In this document: positions 59,551 to 64,000 of the stretch, piece by piece
Numbering within the stretch: position 1 is the first letter of the stretch
Layout: each line of letters begins with the position of its first letter
NCBI GenBank assembly: GCA_030407315.1
Contig: JALQPE010002146.1
Coordinates: 34,780 to 98,779 of the forward strand
Direction of reading: 5' to 3'
Length of the DNA: 64,000 nucleotides
Source: Asparagopsis taxiformis
Taxonomy: Eukaryota; Rhodophyta; Florideophyceae; Bonnemaisoniales; Bonnemaisoniaceae
Notes under the pieces: generated by a model
Database searches by the model: none
What the model was told of the DNA's origin: nothing
Seen by the model: the letters and a program-made list of their open reading frames with translations, nothing else
Translations under genes and position numbers: made by a program

Positions 59551-60609
59551 GATATTCGTCTTCTAGCATTGTCAGAACACATTCGTATAACCACATTTGG
59601 AGAACCTGAGCCCAGAGCTATCGGTTTTGGCGGGAGCTAAGCCATATCTCATATAATCAGTAACTACTTCCCGCCAGCTGAGTGGTGGAACCCCTGCTAT
59701 TTCTACCAACGAGACATACGGGGTGTCAACTCGGCAATCGTATATGATTTGGGTGCTAAATTTATTCAAGAGACGAATGGGCTTCGAAAAGGAGCCCAAC
59801 AACGTCTTCTTGTGATCCATGGGTATAGGACTACTCTATTCTTCTCCAGGCTTCCACCATAGCCTCCTCCACCTCCGTTAATGGATCAATATCCGAACCG
59901 CACCTCAACATGTTCTTGTGATCCATGGGTACTGACATCTCACATGTTCTCCAGGCTTCCACCATAGCCTCCTCCACCTCCGTTAATGGCAACAATATCC
60001 GAACCGGACCTCAACATGTTCTGTGATCCATGGGTACTGACATCTCACATGTTCTCCAGGCTTCCACCATAGCCTCCTCCACCTCCGTTAATGGCAAAAT
60101 ATCCGAACGGACCTCAACATGTTCTTGTGATCCATGGGTACTGACATCTCACATGTTCTCCAGGCTTCACCATAGCCTCCTCCACCTCCGTTAATGGCAA
60201 AAATATCCGAACCGGACATCAACATGTTCTTGTGATCCATGGGTACTGACATCTCACATGTTCTCCAGGCTTCCACCATAGCCTCCTCCGACCTCCGGGA
60301 TGAACCCTCCGACGGTCTTCGATGGATAGGACAGATAGTGGAAGGCTTTTAAGCCTGTGACCAAGCGGCTATTGATTGGTTGGAGGAAGGAAATTACAGA
60401 GGAAATATAGCTGAGTACGGTGCTCGCGATAGCTGTTAGGTTAAAGTCAAATATGTTTTTCGATTATTTTTCGTACGGAAATGCCTTGCAAAAGACGATG
60501 CTTTATCGTTCTCTTGGAGGGAGTCCGTTGCATTGCACTCAATTCGAGAGCATCGTCATGAAGGAGAGGATTCTTTCTGCTTGTTAGAATCGGTTTAGAG
60601 CAGATAGCT
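59551..60609. other. Spacer with 105-bp tandem array
   Basis: Contains the tandem repeat at 59,818-60,300; otherwise no gene or RNA is recognised. Confidence 0.4.
59818..60300. repeat. 105-bp tandem repeat, about 4.5 copies
   Basis: The unit contains CTTCCACCATAGCCTCCTCC then ACCTCCGTTAATGG, AATATCCGAACCGGACCTCA, ACATGTTC and TGTGATCCATGGGTACTGAC; it begins near 59,851, 59,956, 60,061, 60,165 and 60,270 (period 104-105). Differences are mostly single-base indels and a few substitutions, indicating recent amplification. Confidence 0.9.
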
Positions 60610-60776
60610 AATGCATTACTGGCCAGCCCAGAATTGTAGAATTTCGGGCAGCAAAAAATTGTAAAAAACCTTCATTTCAGCGGTCGATTGTGCCGTACGG
60701 CACACCCCCATCTCAAAAACATGTTCACATGTGCATGTTTTTGAGAATAGCCCAAATTTTAATTCAAATCAAGGTG
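60610..60776 (+). repeat. Repeat copy 3 (core of the inverted-repeat family)
   Basis: Core only: GCATTACTGGCCAGCCCAGA, TTTCGGGCAGCAAAAAATTG, palindrome GTGCCGTACGGCAC (60,690-60,703), stem-loop and CCCAAATTTTAATTCAAATC. It has the same orientation as copies 2 and 4. Confidence 0.85.
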
Positions 60777-60954
60777 TCTAATTTGGCCACAACGGCCCCA
60801 GGCACCGGCCGCCGCCCCGAGTGGGGTTGTCACTGGCTTCTGTAAGCACTAACTGTAAGGCTAAATGGCGTCTGACGAAGGGTTGATTTCATGCTCACTT
60901 CGCCAGGGACAGGTTTGGTCCTTGTTCCATCATGGTCCCGCCTCACTGTCTCTC

Positions 60955-61225
60955 ACGACCAACCTGAAATGGACGTCCGGTGGATGTCCAGCTCGATTGC
61001 ACTGCTGGCCAGCCCAGAAATTCTAAATTTCGGGCACAAAAAAATTGTAAAAAATCATCGATTTCGGCGGGTCGATTGTGCCGTACGGCACACCCCCATC
61101 TCAAAAACATGTTCACATGTGCATGTTTTTGAGAATAGCCCAATTTTAACTCAAATCAGGGTGTTCCCCGGATAAAGGGGTGCTCGCAGCCGCCCCAAAA
61201 GCCGCCTAGCTGACAGCTGTAATTT
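60955..61225 (+). repeat. Right arm of long inverted repeat (copy 4)
   Basis: Partner of copy 1 over about 270 bp: CACGACCAACCTGAAATGGA, CGTCCGGTGGATGTCCAGCT, core with palindrome GTGCCGTACGGCAC (61,078-61,091), stem-loop, CAAATCAGGGTG and the outer part GGGGTGCTCGCAGCC ... CGCCTAGCTGACAGCTGTAA. It lies about 285 bp upstream of the ParB-like gene. Confidence 0.85.
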
Positions 61226-61509
61226 TAACACACATTACACATCAAGGACACTGCCTGCTTCACGCCACCTCGTCAGGTTTCGAGAGCCCGACTCGGGCCC
61301 GTTCCGAACGGACACTCACATCTCGATTGCCTGTCTTGCATTCCAGCGGTCACGATAGGTGTGTACCTAACAAAATTTCGGTTGTATTGTGTTATTATTT
61401 CCAGCGATTGGCGTTCACGACCATTCTTCAACTTAACGTGAAACCTACCATCCACATCACTCCAATACGTCAACGTCAACCATCTCTTTTCCTTTCCAAC
61501 TCAACAACC

Positions 61510-63119
61510 ATGGCGGATACGCATTTCAGCAGTTTATTTTCAACGGTTTGCGGCGATCAAGTGAGCGCGTCAGCGGAGTCGCGCGGACTCAAGCGTGGCG
61601 TCGATGTCAATTTGTTTGCGGACGTGGACGGTGCGGCTGTGCATATTGGGACGGCTTCGGTGAGCACTGCTGGTGGCGATGTTGGCCTTCCGCGCACGCT
61701 GCACAACCACAAGCTGCCGGAAACCGACGAGGCGGACTATATCGTCGTGCGCAACATTGCGACTAAGGACAAGTTCAAGGACCTCCCGTTCCCGTATATG
61801 TTTGATGGCGCCGAGGGACCGCCGGAGACGATGGGTGGAGCATACGCCGCGGCGTTTTACCCTTGGGATACTCGGATGATGCGCCCCGCTGCGGATGGCC
61901 CTAGCGACATTCGTACCCCTGCTGCAGCGTCAAACTTCAACGCAGCGACGAACCAGGCCAGCTCGGGACGGATGCCCAGTACCGGTCCGGCAGGCGAAAT
62001 CACTGGTTCGGGGGGTACGAAGCATCCAGCACGCTCCATTCCGGTTTCGGGAGGCACGAAGCGCCCTGCTCGCTCTGCTAGAGCCTCCAGTGGAGGCACG
62101 AAGCACCCTGCTCGCTCCAACGTCACCGAAGCTACTACGCAGGACGTAACCGAGGTGGACGACGAACCGGAGGTGGCGGAAAGCATTCGTGAGCAGCAGG
62201 GGACGCAAATTACGGTGCCCAAGTTTGTGACGTCGGATTACGTCGGAGAAGGAGCGACTGTGTTGGTGAGGCAGCTAGTGGAACCGGCCGTGACCCTTCG
62301 CGATTTGAAAGAAGACCACGTGGAGGACCTGCGCAACAATATGTTGGCTGTGGGGTATGTGAGCTCTTCGCGTATCACTGTGACGGTGCTGAGGTCGCAG
62401 AACACGCATCTGCCCGCCGACACGCGTCTGTTCCAGAATGGCAAATTCCATGCCAATGCGAACGTGACCGTGATCGACGGACTGCATCGTCTCAATGCTA
62501 TGCATAGCATTGCGGATGACTTCACGCGCCTCACCCGTATGCACAGAACCAAGCTGCTACAGGACGCAAACCGCTTGCGCTGGGTTACTCAGCCTCTGGA
62601 TGTGTACTACCTTCGCCGCAAGGACGACAGTGATCTTCAGCCTCATGAGATCATCCACAAGAGTGCAGAGTCGAACCATACGACTGGGACGCAACTGACG
62701 GAGCGCTCCCTGGTTCGAATCTTGTCGTCCATCCAGCAGTCATCCGTACGATTGCTGTTGCAAATAACGTGGAAAAACGCTGGCGACTTGCGTGAGTCTG
62801 ATGTCATCCGAACATTGTTCGAGGCGCAGTTCATGGGGATGATGAATTCAACGAACACGGCCCGGCGGTGGTGACGCGTTTGGCTATAGCAACGCTGAAG
62901 CATCCTGTTCTCGACGAAGTGTTGCGTGAGCTGAACAATTCCGAGCGCCGCAACGAGATTGGGATAACGCACCTGGACCACAAGATAGTGCGCGAGTTGC
63001 TGGAAGAAAACTTTGTCTTCGTCTTGCGTGGTCTTTCGGAGTACTTGAACCCTGCTCATGGTGACGTGTCCGGATGGAACGCCTTTGACACTACGGTGTT
63101 GGGAATGAAAAAGAAAGTA
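61510..63119 (+). CDS. ParB/Srx-like domain protein, frameshifted near 62,868
   Basis: The first frame runs from ATG 61,510 to TGA 62,872-62,874 (454 codons); the longer frame opens only from TTG. A second frame (62,868 onward) continues with helical sequence (HPVLDEVLRELNNSERRNEI, DHKIVRELLEENFVFVLRGL) to about 63,119, so the protein was probably longer. The junction lies in GGCGGTGGTG. Residues about 165-205 hold three GGTK(H/R)PARS repeats, basic and possibly DNA-binding. The ParB N-terminal-like fold is seen at about 250-340: VRQLVEPAVTLRDLKEDHVE, VGYVSSSRITVTVL and the key motif VTVIDGLHRLNAMHSIA (about 318-334), comparable to the GxHR/GERR motif of ParB and sulfiredoxin. Such domains bind nucleotide and, in ParB, clamp DNA at palindromes. 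Confidence 0.65.
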
Positions 63120-63129
63120 ATGTTACTGT

Positions 63130-63385
63130 CTGAGACAGTAAAAATTACTGTCTGGCCAAGACAGTGCGCGGAGACCGTAAAATTTACTGTCTGGAAATTT
63201 CAGAATACTCTGCAGCAATAACTGGCAACAAAATCTGGGCAGTACAAAAAACAGTAAAATTTACTGTCCAAAACAGTAATTTTTACTGTCCGGAAGTGTT
63301 GCCGCCAGACAGTATGTGCAGACAGTCATTTTACTGTCTGAGGCAGTGCATTTATTGTATTACTGCACTGTCTGGGTAAATCTGT
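63130..63385. repeat. Cluster of ACAGTAAA/TTTACTGT palindromes
   Basis: At least five palindromic or near-palindromic units: ACAGTAAAAATTACTGT (about 63,135), CGTAAAATTTACTG (about 63,175), ACAGTAAAATTTACTGT (63,251-63,267, perfect with one central base), ACAGTAATTTTTACTGT (about 63,274) and ACAGTCATTTTACTGT (about 63,322). Further CAGTGCA...TGCACTG inverted words lie near 63,343-63,370. The half-site (A)CAGTAAA also occurs singly. The cluster lies immediately downstream of the ParB-like gene. Confidence 0.85.
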
Positions 63386-64000
63386 AGACTTAGTGTAGAT
63401 AGCAAATGTATTGTCTGCGGGTAGTACCGTGTATTGGTTCACAACACTGTCTCGTGGAGTGACTTGAGAGGAATATGGAGCATAGTGTTGGTGTGAAGGT
63501 AAATATTGGAATGGTGTAATGGTGTGTGGTATACGAAGATAGTAATTGTGAGTGTCGAGCTTTACAGATATTTGTAGGTAGCGAAGTTAGTACGAGGGAG
63601 GATAATGAAAGAGGATAGCAGATCGACCGACCTAGAATGGGATTGAGGTTTCTAGTCCTCAGTGAAGCCTATTCTGCAATAGAGAATAGATCATGTTTAT
63701 GTCAGTTGGGATAGGAGATACACTATCGAATTTTAGTGCGATGACAATTAGAATCGTGCTGAAGTGCCTGCAATCGCTGAGGAATGTGACGTCATATTCC
63801 TCAATTTCCGAACGGAAGTTGGGAATAAAATAGGAGTTCACGAATGGAAGCAGCGATGCACAAAATTGGTGCAGAAAGAGCTTTTCGAGCTAATCACTGA
63901 GGCTTCCGTGAAGGAACTGAAAATATACGGAAGAGTTTTTTCCATAGGTGATTACTTTCTCAATTCGAGAGCTATTTGCGATCATAGTCGCGATGCGCCG
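63386..64000. other. Right edge without recognised gene
   Basis: I see no supported gene, RNA or repeat in this 615-bp stretch; open frames are short. Confidence 0.4.

Larger units (their letters stand above)
55336..61225. mobile_element. Putative 5.9-kb element bounded by long inverted repeats, carrying the methyltransferase-SET gene
   Basis: About 260-270 bp inverted arms (copies 1 and 4) enclose the methyltransferase-SET gene, two further repeat cores (copies 2 and 3) and a 105-bp tandem array. Long terminal inverted repeats with a single large gene suggest a DNA transposon. No transposase is encoded between the arms, and I could not find a target-site duplication. The unit may be mobilised by, or be an internal part of, a larger element that includes the genes at 49,754-55,153 and 61,510-63,119. 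Confidence 0.5.

Overview
The window is nuclear DNA from a eukaryote with compact, intron-poor genes. The housekeeping genes are all eukaryotic: eIF3 subunit L, an SNW/SKIP splicing factor, an RNase P Rpp21-type subunit, a CDK10/11-type kinase, SmE, SET1, GCN1 and CCT-zeta. Coding genes sit 1 to a few hundred bases apart in alternating orientation. The only gene whose introns I could resolve confidently (SmE) has two introns of 71 and 77 bp. Compact gene islands separated by transposon-rich, partly very CpG-rich stretches, together with TIMP-like secreted proteins, suggest a red alga, most probably a florideophyte such as Chondrus. That assignment is inference; nothing in the window proves it.

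Layout. 1-11,011: dense gene island (EIF3L, SNW1, a small coiled-coil protein, RPP21, a long coiled-coil protein, CDK10-like kinase, a CBS-PB1-TPR protein, a TMEM53/DUF829 hydrolase-like protein). 11,012-15,283: gene-poor, with an inverted pair of small related units that carry TATA-like boxes and matching splice signals. 15,284-17,269: two secreted TIMP/NTR-like genes, convergent. 17,907-33,049: second dense island (SmE, PTGES2-like, SET1, GCN1 with one frameshift, a DUF3598-like gene, CCT6). 33,441-49,156: repeats and transposons: a foldback/MITE-like element, an intact hAT element with a perfect 8-bp target duplication, a CpG-rich block with a 945-codon ORF convergent with a chromodomain Ty3/gypsy pol, two minisatellites and a perfect 38-bp palindrome.

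49,754-63,400 is the most interesting part. It holds four large genes: a KDZ/Plavaka-like transposase candidate, a convergent partner gene broken into three frames, a fusion of a beta-class DNA amino-methyltransferase (DPPY) with a SET domain, and a ParB/Srx-like protein. The methyltransferase-SET gene lies between long inverted repeats (about 55,336-55,594 and 60,955-61,225). Two further copies of the repeat core lie inside. All four cores carry the same 14-bp palindrome and a 12-bp-arm stem-loop. The ParB-like gene is followed by an array of ACAGTAAA/TTTACTGT palindromes. I infer one or more large cargo-carrying DNA transposons that encode their own DNA- and histone-modifying enzymes and a ParB-like DNA-binding candidate.

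Most CDS starts were placed at ATG codons. Longer open frames beginning only at GTG or TTG were trimmed.
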